Under the pieces are notes generated by a model, which saw only the letters and a program-made list of their open reading frames with translations, did no database searches and was not told the DNA's origin. 64,000 nt of DNA from Litorihabitans aurantiacus (GTDB lineage: Bacteria > Actinomycetota > Actinomycetes > Actinomycetales > Beutenbergiaceae): positions 2,542,001 to 2,606,000 of the forward strand of contig NZ_BSUM01000001.1 in NCBI RefSeq assembly GCF_030161595.1. The letters run 5' to 3'. A program made the position numbers and the translations under genes. Positions 8,489 to 16,984 of this stretch are shown here, in pieces; within the stretch, counting starts at the first letter, position 1, and the number at the start of each line of letters is the position of its first letter.

Positions 8489-9546
8489 CCCAGCCTCACT
8501 CTCGGATCGAGGATCCCGTACAGCAGGTCGACCACCAGGTTGATGAGGAGGTAGACGAGGCCGACGGCGAGCCCCACCCCCATCACGGCGGGGAGGTCGA
8601 GGTTGATGGCTGCCTGGTAGGCGTACGTGCCCAGGCCGGGCCAGGCGAAGATGGCCTCGACCAGCACGGTGCCCGACAGCAGCCCGCCGAAGGCGATCCC
8701 CGTCATGGTGAGGATGGGCAGCGAGGCACCACGCAGCAGGTACGACGTGATGACACGCGGCTCGCTCAGGCCCTTGGCGCGCGCGGCTCGCACGTAGTCG
8801 GAGCTCAGGACCTCCAGCACGGAGGTCCGCACGAAGCGTGTCAGGACACCGATCGTGAACAGGCTGAGGACCAGCACCGGCAGCACGAGGTGGGCCGCGG
8901 CGTCGAAGAACCCGACCGGGTCGCCGTCGAGCACGAAGTCGATCGTGAACAGGCCCGTGATGCGGGGCGGCGGGTTCAGCGCGGGTGAGAGCCGTCCCGA
9001 GCCGGGAGCCCAGCCGAGCCGCAGGAAGAACAGCTGGTAGACGAGGATCGCCATCCAGAACGTGGGGACGCTCAGGCCCACGAGCGAGACGACGCGCACG
9101 ACCTGGTCGGTCGCACGATCGCGACGGTAGGCGGCCAGGGTGCCGAGCACGACGGCGACGGCGACGCTCAGCACGATGGCGCAGAGCGCGATCTCCGCCG
9201 TCGCCGGCAGCGCACGACTGAGCTCCTCGGCGACCGGCCTCGTCGTGCGGATGGACGTGCCGAGGTCGCCCTGGAACAGGGCGGAGAGGTAGAGCAGGTA
9301 GCGCTCCGGAAGCGGACGGTCGAGGCCGAAGCGCTCGGTGTAGGCCGCGACGGTCGCGGGGTTCTGCGAGGCCCCCTCACCGAGGGCTGCGGTCAGCGGG
9401 TCGCCCGGGACGAGGGTGGTGAGCGTGAAGACCACCAGCGTCACGCCGAGCATCAGGACGATCGACGTGATCAGCCGCCGCGCGACGTAGCGCAGTAGCG
9501 CGGACCGCTCGGTCCGCGCTGCTGCTGCGGTGTCGACCCGCGTCAC
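8485..9546 (-). CDS. Peptide-type ABC transporter permease (OppB/DppB-like)
   Basis: A 353-aa permease starting MTRVDTAAAA with GTG at 9546 (GTGA overlap with the binding-protein stop). Family landmarks are the first helix with ITSIVLMLGVTLVVFTL, the periplasmic FGLDRPLPERYLLYL segment, and the ATPase-contact loop YVRAARAKGLSEPRVI. The reading frame stays open through the whole binding-protein gene upstream, but that translation is arginine-rich nonsense and not a fusion. Confidence 0.9.
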   Translation of the reverse strand: MTRVDTAAAARTERSALLRYVARRLITSIVLMLGVTLVVFTLTTLVPGDPLTAALGEGASQNPATVAAYTERFGLDRPLPERYLLYLSALFQGDLGTSIRTTRPVAEELSRALPATAEIALCAIVLSVAVAVVLGTLAAYRRDRATDQVVRVVSLVGLSVPTFWMAILVYQLFFLRLGWAPGSGRLSPALNPPPRITGLFTIDFVLDGDPVGFFDAAAHLVLPVLVLSLFTIGVLTRFVRTSVLEVLSSDYVRAARAKGLSEPRVITSYLLRGASLPILTMTGIAFGGLLSGTVLVEAIFAWPGLGTYAYQAAINLDLPAVMGVGLAVGLVYLLINLVVDLLYGILDPRVRLG

Positions 9547-11153
9547 TCGGCCGGGGACAGGTCGGTCAGGTCGACCGTCCAGTTGGAGTTGTAGGCGACA
9601 CCGTCGACTCCGGAGGAGGCGAAGTGGCGCGCCGGGACGAGGAGCGGGACGAACGCTCCGCTCTCCTGCATCGCGGTCGCGTAGTCGGTGAACGCCGCCT
9701 CGCGCTCGACCGGATCGGTCGCGGTCTTCGCTGCGGCCACGAGCGCCGCGACGTCGGGCGCGGCGTCCGCCGTCCACCCGGCGCGCAGTCCGACCTTCTC
9801 GCCGGGACCGAAGGGCAGGAACGAGGATGAGTCGGCGAAATCGGGGCCCCAGTACCACATCGAGAACGCGCCGGTCCCGTCGACGTAGGGGTCGATCTCG
9901 GACGCGAACGGTCCCGGAGCGAGGCTGACCTGGATACCGGCGGCCTGCAGCTGGGACTGCACGCGCTCGCCGAGCGTGGTGAAGTCGACGCCACCGACCG
10001 GGTTGTCGTTCGGGAACCTGAGGGAGATGGTCTCGCCCTGGTAGCCCGACTCCGCGAGCGCGGCGGCGCTGCGGTCGAGATCCTGCGTCACCCCCTCCTC
10101 CAGCGCACCGAGGAACATCGGCGGGATGACGCCGGAGGCCTCCACCGATCCGTCGCCCGCCAGCTCGAGCAGGGCGTCGTAGTCCAGCGCGTAGCGCACG
10201 GCCTCGGCGAACGCCGGGTTCGCCAGCGTCCCGCTCACCCCCGCGTCCTGGTTCAGCAGCAGGAAGATGCTCTGCGCACCCGGCACCGAGTTCACGTCGA
10301 GGTCGGAGCCGAGGCCCGCGACCTGGTCCCCCGAGAGGTCGAGGGCGAGCTGGGAGTCGCCGCCGCGCAGGTTGGTCAGCTGGGTGGCCGGCTCCGTCAC
10401 GTTCCGCACGACGATCCGGTCGTACGCGGCGGGCTTCTCCCCGTCGTAGTCCGGGTTCGGGACGAGGACGACCTGGGACGTGAGATCCAGCTGGTCGAGG
10501 ACGTAGGGGCCGGAACCGGCCGAGGTCGAGCCGAGGAAGTCCTCGGCGGCGTCGGTGTCGTCCGTGGTACCGCCGTTGGCCTCGACCAACTCGGAGTTCA
10601 GGATGCTGAGGGCCGGGTTCGTCACGATGGCGGGCACCTGCAGCGACGGCTCCGTCGTCGTGAGCACCACGGTCGTGTCGTCGACCTTCGTGACCTCGAT
10701 CCCCGCCATGAGGAAGTTGGCCTTCGACGACTCCATCCCCGCCAGCCGCTCGAGGGAGAAGACGACGTCGTCGGCATCGATCGGTGACCCGTCGGAGAAC
10801 GTGCGGTCGCCCGTGAGCGTGAAGGTGAACTCCGTCGCGGCGTCGTTGGCCTCCATCGTCGCGAGGGCCGGCACCGGGGTCGACTCGTCGTCGCCGTCGA
10901 AGGTCAGCAGCGTCTCGTACATCGCGTGGAGCACGATCGAGCCCGTGGGGACGTAGTTGCGTCCAGGATCGCCCGTCTCGAGCGAGAAGGCCGTGTCGAC
11001 GACGAGCGTGCCACCCCCGGCGCCCGCACCGGCGTCGCCGTCGTCCGCGGAGTCCGACGGGTTGCTGGCCGAGTTGCCGCCCGAGCAGGCCGAGATCAGC
11101 AGGGCTGCGGAGGCGGCGAGTGCGAGGCTGGCACGGGCGGGCTTTCGGATCAC
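9543..11153 (-). CDS. Extracellular solute-binding lipoprotein, family 5 (OppA/DppA-like)
   Basis: A 536-aa substrate-binding protein of the oligopeptide class. The signal peptide ends in a lipobox LISA before the Cys at about residue 23, and a Gly/Asp-rich linker follows. Recognisable family segments include the ADDVVFSLERL stretch and the SGPYVLDQLDLTSQ stretch. First gene of the transporter operon. GTG at 11153 is preceded by GAGAAGAG. The ligand could be a peptide or another small solute; context does not decide. Confidence 0.9.
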   Translation of the reverse strand: MIRKPARASLALAASAALLISACSGGNSASNPSDSADDGDAGAGAGGGTLVVDTAFSLETGDPGRNYVPTGSIVLHAMYETLLTFDGDDESTPVPALATMEANDAATEFTFTLTGDRTFSDGSPIDADDVVFSLERLAGMESSKANFLMAGIEVTKVDDTTVVLTTTEPSLQVPAIVTNPALSILNSELVEANGGTTDDTDAAEDFLGSTSAGSGPYVLDQLDLTSQVVLVPNPDYDGEKPAAYDRIVVRNVTEPATQLTNLRGGDSQLALDLSGDQVAGLGSDLDVNSVPGAQSIFLLLNQDAGVSGTLANPAFAEAVRYALDYDALLELAGDGSVEASGVIPPMFLGALEEGVTQDLDRSAAALAESGYQGETISLRFPNDNPVGGVDFTTLGERVQSQLQAAGIQVSLAPGPFASEIDPYVDGTGAFSMWYWGPDFADSSSFLPFGPGEKVGLRAGWTADAAPDVAALVAAAKTATDPVEREAAFTDYATAMQESGAFVPLLVPARHFASSGVDGVAYNSNWTVDLTDLSPAE

Positions 11154-11191
11154 GGTCGACTCTTCTCTCGGGCGTGGACGCGTCGGTCACA

Positions 11192-11213
11192 AGTTCGCGT
11201 GCGGCGAACTATA
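11192..11213. promoter_or_regulatory. Operator candidate overlapping the transporter -10 box
   Basis: AGTTCGC (11192-11198) and GCGAACT (11204-11210) form a perfect 7-bp inverted repeat around a 5-bp spacer. On the minus strand the -10-like TATAGT (11213-11208) overlaps its edge, so a bound protein would cover the start point of the transporter operon. The divergent Lrp/AsnC gene begins about 60 bp away and is the obvious candidate ligand of this site. Confidence 0.5.
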
Positions 11214-11273
11214 TGTCCGGTCACGTTGCGATCTCGTAAACACGGTGGCGCTCAGCGGCCGGTCGGTAACAGA

Positions 11274-11858
11274 ATGTCCAGCATGGAGGCTCGGGAGGAA
11301 ACGGACCGCGGACGATCAGACGCACCGCTCGATGACATCGGCTACCGGATCCTCGAAGTCCTGCGCTCCGACGGACGAATCTCGATGGCGGCCCTGGCTC
11401 AGCAGGTGGGCATCTCACGGTCGAACGCCTACGCCCGCGTCGAGTCGATGACCGCCGCCGGGATCGTCACCGGTTTCCAGGCCCGCGTCGACCCCGCGGC
11501 GGCGGGGCTCGGATTGAGCGCCCTCGTGTTCGTGACGGTCAACCCGCAGTCGTGGTCGGAGCTGCTGGCCGCACTCGAGTCCATGCCCGAGGTCGAGTCG
11601 GCCATGGTGACCACGGGCGAGCACGACGTGATGCTGCACGTGCGGGCCCGGACGGTCGACATGATCCACGCCTTCGTGGTGGGCGAGGTCGCAGCCCTGC
11701 CCCAGGTCAAGAGCGTCGTCACCGTCCTGGTGCTGCAGGAGGTGTTCCATCGCGGCTACGTGCTGCCCACCGACATCCCGCCCCGTGTCGCCCCCGCCGT
11801 CGAGCGCGGCCTGATGCGCTTCACGAGCACCAATCCGGACCGTCCCGGCGCGATCTGA
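11274..11858 (+). CDS. Lrp/AsnC family transcriptional regulator
   Basis: A 194-aa DNA-binding protein. An N-terminal winged helix (IGYRILEVLRSDGRISMAAL, then QQVGISRSNAYARVESM) is followed by the Lrp ligand-sensing domain with the family's GEHDVMLHVRA segment at about residues 120-130. Such proteins form octamers and respond to amino acids or related ligands. It is divergent from the peptide-type transporter operon and probably controls it. ATG codons at 11274 and 11283 are both possible starts; neither has a clear ribosome site. Confidence 0.88.
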   Translation: MSSMEAREETDRGRSDAPLDDIGYRILEVLRSDGRISMAALAQQVGISRSNAYARVESMTAAGIVTGFQARVDPAAAGLGLSALVFVTVNPQSWSELLAALESMPEVESAMVTTGEHDVMLHVRARTVDMIHAFVVGEVAALPQVKSVVTVLVLQEVFHRGYVLPTDIPPRVAPAVERGLMRFTSTNPDRPGAI

Positions 11859-11878
11859 GGGTCCGACCCCCTCGGGTG

Positions 11879-12226
11879 TCAGTCGGGCGGACTCTCCACG
11901 CAGACGCTGGAGTGCGGGACACCGTCGATCTCGTACGCCTCGACGAGGTAGATGCGCCCGTCCTCCCGGCGCTCGACGACGGAATCCGCCCCGCCGCGCA
12001 CCACGCTGCCGTCGGTGACGGACGCGTGGGCGAAGGAGATGCTGATCCTCCCGGCCGTCGCCTCCCCGACGAAGCGCCCCTGGGTCACCGTGTCACCGGT
12101 GTAGCGACCCCAGACGAGGTTGCCCTCCTGGCGGTAGTGGAAGCGCGTGGGCGCCTCGGCGTCGACCACCGAGCTGGTGGAGGAGATCATGTGGAAGTCG
12201 AGGCCGTCGAGACTGATCGGTGTCAC
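11879..12226 (-). CDS. Small beta-rich conserved protein of unknown function
   Basis: A 115-aa protein without signal or membrane segment. Its pattern (FHYRQEGNLVWGRYTGD, then GRFVGEATAGRISISFAH) matches a widespread small beta-barrel family that is often mislabelled N-acetylglutamate synthase; I see nothing that supports that activity. The GTG at 12226 is six bases after TACACT on the minus strand, so the transcript is probably leaderless. It is convergent with the Lrp gene, 20 bp apart. Confidence 0.75.
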   Translation of the reverse strand: MTPISLDGLDFHMISSTSSVVDAEAPTRFHYRQEGNLVWGRYTGDTVTQGRFVGEATAGRISISFAHASVTDGSVVRGGADSVVERREDGRIYLVEAYEIDGVPHSSVCVESPPD

Positions 12227-12249
12227 GACCGCAGTGTAGGCAGGGGCGC

Positions 12250-13140
12250 TCAGCCCTTGACGGCGCGGCGGCGGTGCGGGCGCTTCGCGCGCTCGGCCGG
12301 GCGGTCCTGCGGCTGGTTCTGCGCCTCCTGGAGCGCCTCGCCCAGGAAGGGGCCGTCCGGGCCGAATCGCCAGGCGGTCCAGCCGTCCGGGACGTCCTCG
12401 CCCAGCGCGGCGTTCGCCGCGACGGCGGGGTCGCGGTAGGCGTCGCCGTCGACCTCGATCTCACCGGTGTCCGTCAGGCGTGCGCCGACGTCGGTGCGGG
12501 CGGCGAGCACGAGGTCCGCCTGCCCCACGAGGGCGACGACGGCCCGCAGGTGCTCGTGCTGCGCCGGGTCGTGCTCGACCGCGGACTCGTTCGGCACCTC
12601 GGACGCCTCCGCGGCGTCGGCCGCCACCGAGGTCTCGCCGTCCGTGCGGTCGTCGCCGTCCGACTCCGCGCCCACGAGGTGCACGTGCACGGTCCCGGCG
12701 AGCAGCGCGAAGGCAGCCAGGACGTCGTCCGTGACGGACCGCGCCAGGACGAGCAGCGCCGGCGCCGGCACGGGTGCCACGCCGCCGTCGGTGGCGGTCC
12801 GGGCGTGCCACCAGGCGTTGCGCAGCGCCTTCGAGCCGCCGGGGTGGTCGGCGGCGAGGTCCGCGGGCGAGGCGCCGGCCACGGCGGCCGCGCGCCCCAG
12901 CAGCGAGACGAGCTGCGCCGCGTCGAGCTCGTCGACACCCGCCACCAGCACCGCCGTGCTCGAGTGGTCGAGGGCCACCACGTCGCCCTCGGGCGTCGCG
13001 GCGACGGGGACGACCGCGAAGCCGGCCTCGGTGGCCCAGGCGCCGGCGTCGGCCACCTGCGGGTCGACGTCCGCGGGGACGTCGGTCGCGCCGTCGGGCG
13101 TCGCGGAACGGTTGCTCTCGTGGGGGAAGGCAGGTATCAC
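12250..13140 (-). CDS. Unknown Ala/Asp-rich protein
   Basis: A 296-aa product that I do not recognise. The N-terminal half contains a possible alpha/beta domain (FAVVPVAATPEGDVVALDHSS); the middle is acidic and low-complexity; the C-terminal part has DGWTAWRFGPDGPFLGEAL and ends in a basic tail rich in Arg, Pro and His. No signal peptide. The GTG at 13140 is the only start available, because an in-frame TGA lies just upstream. Codon use matches its neighbours, so it is likely a real gene. Confidence 0.65.
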   Translation of the reverse strand: MIPAFPHESNRSATPDGATDVPADVDPQVADAGAWATEAGFAVVPVAATPEGDVVALDHSSTAVLVAGVDELDAAQLVSLLGRAAAVAGASPADLAADHPGGSKALRNAWWHARTATDGGVAPVPAPALLVLARSVTDDVLAAFALLAGTVHVHLVGAESDGDDRTDGETSVAADAAEASEVPNESAVEHDPAQHEHLRAVVALVGQADLVLAARTDVGARLTDTGEIEVDGDAYRDPAVAANAALGEDVPDGWTAWRFGPDGPFLGEALQEAQNQPQDRPAERAKRPHRRRAVKG

Positions 13141-13293
13141 GGATCAACACCATCTCGGCCGAGGGGTGGGTGGGACTGGGTCAATCCTGCCAGAGCCGAC
13201 CCGCGGACGGGGCCGACCGCGACGTGACGTCCGCGGCTCCGCGCGCCTCCCGGCGCAAACGTGCACGACCTCTTCACAAGCCCCGGAGCGGCG

Positions 13294-16200
13294 CTAGTCG
13301 CGGGTCTCCCCACGCACGAGCAGCTGCGCCAGCGTCGTCCCGCGCACCCCCGCCAGCTGGTCGGCCTGCGTGCGGCACGAGTACCCGTCGGCCAGGTACA
13401 CCGCCCCCTCCGGCGCCTCCCGCAGCGCGGGCAGCAGCGCGTTCTCGGCGACGGCGACGCTCACCTCGTAGTGGCCCTTCTCCATCCCGAAGTTGCCCGC
13501 GAGCCCGCAGCACCCGGCGAGCTGCGTGATCGTGGCACCGGTCCGGGCGAGCAGCGCGGCGTCCGCCTCGTAGCCCATCACCGAGTACTGGTGGCAGTGC
13601 GGCTGCACCACGACGGTCGTGCCGACGTGCGACGCTGGCGACCACTCCTCCCCCGGCCCCAGCTCGGGGTCGGTCAGCAGCTCGGCCAGGGTGCGGACGG
13701 CACCGGCGACCGCCGCCGCACGCGGGTCGTCCGGCAGCAGCTCCACCAGGTCGCTGCGCAGCACCGCCGTGCACGAGGGTTCGACGCCGATGATCGGCAC
13801 GCCCTGCTCGGCCGCCGGACCGAGGACGTCGAGCGTGCGACGCAGACGGGTGCGGGCGCCGTCGAGCTGACCGGTGGAGATCCAGGTCAGGCCGCAGCAC
13901 GCGTCGCTGCTCGGGATGCGCACCGTGTAGCCGGCCTCCTGCAGGAGCTCGACCATGGCGCGGGCCCCCGCGGGGTCGAGGTGCTCGGAGAAGCTGTCGG
14001 CCCACAGGATCACCTCGCGCGTGCGGCGCCTCTCGTGCGACCCGGTCGCCCGCGCGCGCTCGCGCCCCCGGAACCACCGCGAGAACCGCTGCGTGCTGAA
14101 CGCGGTCATTCGCCGTCGCGAGTCGATGCCCGAGACGGCGAAGACCGCGCGCCGCAGCGGCGCGAGCCCGAGCGCGGCGTTGGCGATCGCGGCGACCGCC
14201 GGCACCGCCGTCGTCAGCCGGGCCCAGCGCGGCAGCCACCCGAGCACGTAGTGCGACGTCGGCCGCACCCTGCCCTTGTACCGGCGGTAGGTCACCTCGG
14301 CCTTGTAGGTGGCCATGTCGACGCCGGCGGGGCAGTCGCGCCCGCACGCCTTGCACGAGAGGCACAGGTCGAGCGAGTCGGCGACCTCGGGCGAGTCCCA
14401 GCCCTGGACGAACGAGCCGTTGGCGAGCTCCTGCAGCACGCGCGCGCGGCCGCGCGTCGCGTTCCGCTCGTCGCCCGTGGCCTGGTAGCTGGGGCACATG
14501 AAGCCGCCGGCGCCCCCGTTGTCCGCCCGACACTTCCCGACGCCGACGCAGCGGTGGGCCGCGCGGGTGAGGTCGCCGCCGTCGTGCGGCAGCGCGAAGC
14601 CGCGCACACCGAGCTCGATCGCCTGCGGGCGGCGCAGGTTCGCCGTCACCGGCGCGGGGCGCACGACGATCCCGGGGTTGAGGTGGTCGGAGGGGTCGAG
14701 CAGGCCCTTGAAGCGCTCGAACAGGTTCAGCGCCTCGGGCGAGTACATGTGGTGCAGCAGCCCGCCCCGCGCGCGGCCGTCGCCGTGCTCGCCCGAGAGG
14801 GAGCCGCCGTAGGAGCCGACCAGGCGCGCGGCGTCGTTCATGAAGCTCTCGAAGTCGCCCACCTGCTCGGGCCGCTCGAGCGGCAGGTCGATGCGCACGT
14901 GGATGCAGCCGTCGCCGAAGTGGCCGTAGGGCAGGCCGTCGACGCCGTACTGGGCCAGCAGCGCGTCGAAGTCGCGCAGGTAGGCGCCGAGGTTCTCGGG
15001 CGGGACGGCGGCGTCCTCCCAGCCCGGCCACGCCTGCCGACCGGCCGGTGTGCGCCCGGCCAGACCCACGCCGTCGGCCCGGATCCGCCACAGCGCCGCC
15101 GTCTTGGCCTTGTCCGTGGTGATCATCGAGTCGAGGCAGTCGCTCGCCGCGACCAGCGCGGCCGCGTTCGCGAGGGCGTCGGCCTCGTCCGTGCCGCCGA
15201 CCTCGCAGAACAGCCAGCCGGCGCCCCGCGGCAGGTCGGGGACCGAGCCGACGTGGGCGCGCACGACGTCGACCAGCCGCGCGTCCATCCCCTCGATCGC
15301 GAGCGGCTTCAGCGCGCCCAGCGGCACGACGGCGTCGGCCGCGCTCGGCATGTCGGCGTACCCGAGGACGACGAGCACGGGTGCGGTCGGCAGCGGGTGC
15401 AGCTCGACCCTCGCGCCGAGCAGCGTGACGACGCTCCCCTCGGTCCCCACGAGCGCGCGCGCCAGGTTGCTGCCGCGCTCGGGCAGCAGGTGCTCGAGCG
15501 AGTAGCCCGACACCTGGCGCGTGAAGCGGCCGAGCTCGGTGCGCAGCAGCGCGAGGTCACCCGAGACCAGGCGGTCCAGGCCCGGGACGGCCTCGAGCGC
15601 GCCGCGCCCGGAGCTCGCGGTGAAGCGACGCCCGGTGCCGTCCACGACGTCGAGGCTGCGCACGTTGTCGGACGTTCGGCCGTAGGCCAGGGCGTGCGGA
15701 CCGCACGCGTTGTTGCCGATCATCCCGCCGAGCGTCGCGCGGTTCTTCGTGCTCGGATCGGGGCCGAACCACAGCCCGTGCGGCGCCGCGGCGGCCTGCA
15801 GGCTGCTCATCACCACGCCCGGCTGCACGAAGGCGGTGCGCTCCTCCGGATCGATCTCGCCGATCGCGTTCAGGTGGCGCGAGAAGTCGATCACCACACC
15901 GGTCCCGACGGCGTTGCCCGCCACCGAGGTCCCCGCGCCGCGCGCGGTGATCGGGGCGCCGTGGCGGCGCGCGACCTCGAGCGTGGCGAGCACCTCGTCG
16001 GTGTGCCGGGGGAACGTGACGACCTGCGGCACGACGCGGTAGTTCGAGGCATCGGTGGAGTACTCGGCGCGACGGCGGCGCGTGGCGTCCGCGTCGGTCA
16101 CGCGGCCGAGGTCGGCCAGGAGGGCGGCCGAGGCGTCGTCGGGCGCACCGCCTGGGACGTCGCCGCTCGCGGGCCCCGGCCTGCTGGTGAGGGCTGTCAC
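13294..16200 (-). CDS. FAD-linked oxidase with fused Fe-S domain (D-lactate dehydrogenase/YdiJ type)
   Basis: A 968-aa two-part oxidoreductase. Residues about 40-450 are a vanillyl-alcohol-oxidase-type flavoprotein: GAGTSVAGNAVG and IGNNACGPHALAYGRTSDN bind FAD. Residues about 560-640 carry iron-sulphur ligands, C-VGVGKC...MC and CLSCKACGRDCPAG. The C-terminal region has two cysteine-rich CCG-type motifs (ACCGLTW and GCCGLAGNFG) as in GlpC/LutA-like heterodisulfide domains. Such fusions oxidise 2-hydroxy acids, for example D-lactate or D-2-hydroxyglutarate, and feed electrons to the membrane chain. The substrate is not resolved here. GTG at 16200 lies seven bases after CACACT. Confidence 0.9.
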   Translation of the reverse strand: MTALTSRPGPASGDVPGGAPDDASAALLADLGRVTDADATRRRRAEYSTDASNYRVVPQVVTFPRHTDEVLATLEVARRHGAPITARGAGTSVAGNAVGTGVVIDFSRHLNAIGEIDPEERTAFVQPGVVMSSLQAAAAPHGLWFGPDPSTKNRATLGGMIGNNACGPHALAYGRTSDNVRSLDVVDGTGRRFTASSGRGALEAVPGLDRLVSGDLALLRTELGRFTRQVSGYSLEHLLPERGSNLARALVGTEGSVVTLLGARVELHPLPTAPVLVVLGYADMPSAADAVVPLGALKPLAIEGMDARLVDVVRAHVGSVPDLPRGAGWLFCEVGGTDEADALANAAALVAASDCLDSMITTDKAKTAALWRIRADGVGLAGRTPAGRQAWPGWEDAAVPPENLGAYLRDFDALLAQYGVDGLPYGHFGDGCIHVRIDLPLERPEQVGDFESFMNDAARLVGSYGGSLSGEHGDGRARGGLLHHMYSPEALNLFERFKGLLDPSDHLNPGIVVRPAPVTANLRRPQAIELGVRGFALPHDGGDLTRAAHRCVGVGKCRADNGGAGGFMCPSYQATGDERNATRGRARVLQELANGSFVQGWDSPEVADSLDLCLSCKACGRDCPAGVDMATYKAEVTYRRYKGRVRPTSHYVLGWLPRWARLTTAVPAVAAIANAALGLAPLRRAVFAVSGIDSRRRMTAFSTQRFSRWFRGRERARATGSHERRRTREVILWADSFSEHLDPAGARAMVELLQEAGYTVRIPSSDACCGLTWISTGQLDGARTRLRRTLDVLGPAAEQGVPIIGVEPSCTAVLRSDLVELLPDDPRAAAVAGAVRTLAELLTDPELGPGEEWSPASHVGTTVVVQPHCHQYSVMGYEADAALLARTGATITQLAGCCGLAGNFGMEKGHYEVSVAVAENALLPALREAPEGAVYLADGYSCRTQADQLAGVRGTTLAQLLVRGETRD

Positions 16201-16304
16201 GATCTCGAGTGTGTCACGCGGGGCGCGAGCGACCGCGTGGCGTCCGGCACGTGACCCGACGCGTGATCCGTCAGCGCGATCGGCCGGCTGGGCCCCGACT
16301 CGCC

Positions 16305-16931
16305 TCAGCCGCCGACGGGGATCCAGCCGATCGCGGGCGGGGTCGCGGCGGCCGGCACGGTGACCTGACCGAGGTCGCCCAGGGTGGCCGTCACGGGGGC
16401 GTCGGAGGAGAGACCCGCCGGGGCGGGCACCTCGGCGTAGGTCGGCACGACGTCGGCGGTGCAGACCGCCCCGCCGGCGGCGGACAGCGTGATCTCGACG
16501 CCGCTGCCGGACGTCTCGACCTGCCCCGGCACGAGCGGGCAGGAGCTGGAGCCGAGCGTGATGACGTACAGCGCGTCGCCCGCCTCGGTCCAGCCGACCC
16601 CGCCCGCGGTCTCCTCCGGGGCGTCCTCGACGCCCGCCGGGAGGCCGCGCACGTACTCGACGGACTCCTCGCCGTCGGCACCACCCTCGGTCTCGTCCCC
16701 GCCCTGCGGCTCGTCGGTCGGGCGCGTGACCTCGCCGGGGTCGCCCGGGTCGGAGGGCGACGGCGTCGGCGAGGAGCTGGACCCCGTCGGCTCGGGCGTG
16801 GTCGCGTCATCGCTCGCCGACTCGCCCTGCGGCGGCGTGCACGCCACGACGAGCGCGAGAGCGCCCGCGAGGGCGAGCGCGCGCAGCGGCGCGGACGTGC
16901 GGGGGGCGGACGGTCCTGAGGCGCGGTTCAT
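16305..16931 (-). CDS. Putative lipoprotein at the end of the sigma factor locus
   Basis: A 208-aa product with a hydrophobic signal (residues 15-30), lipobox LVVA before Cys and a Ser/Pro/Asp-rich linker of about 70 residues. The C-terminal part is a small domain with two cysteines (SSSCPLVPGQ and GGAVCTAD) that could pair. I recognise no family. The ATG at 16931 follows GAGAGAG. It is the fourth gene in line behind the ECF sigma factor and may belong to its regulon. Confidence 0.6.
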   Translation of the reverse strand: MNRASGPSAPRTSAPLRALALAGALALVVACTPPQGESASDDATTPEPTGSSSSPTPSPSDPGDPGEVTRPTDEPQGGDETEGGADGEESVEYVRGLPAGVEDAPEETAGGVGWTEAGDALYVITLGSSSCPLVPGQVETSGSGVEITLSAAGGAVCTADVVPTYAEVPAPAGLSSDAPVTATLGDLGQVTVPAAATPPAIGWIPVGG

Positions 16932-16984
16932 CGTGGCTCTCTCACGGTTGCGTCGAGCATGGCCGCCCGACGGTAACGGCTGGT

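Noticed and set aside
8485-11190. A single 901-codon frame seeming to fuse a binding protein with a permease
   Set aside because: The upstream half is nonsense in this frame; the binding protein is encoded in another frame and ends at a GTGA overlap with the permease start.
13261-16254. A 997-codon open frame opposite the FAD/Fe-S oxidoreductase
   Set aside because: Its translation is Arg/His/Val-rich without any motif, and it is a mirror of a well-supported gene in a genome where the third base is almost always G or C.
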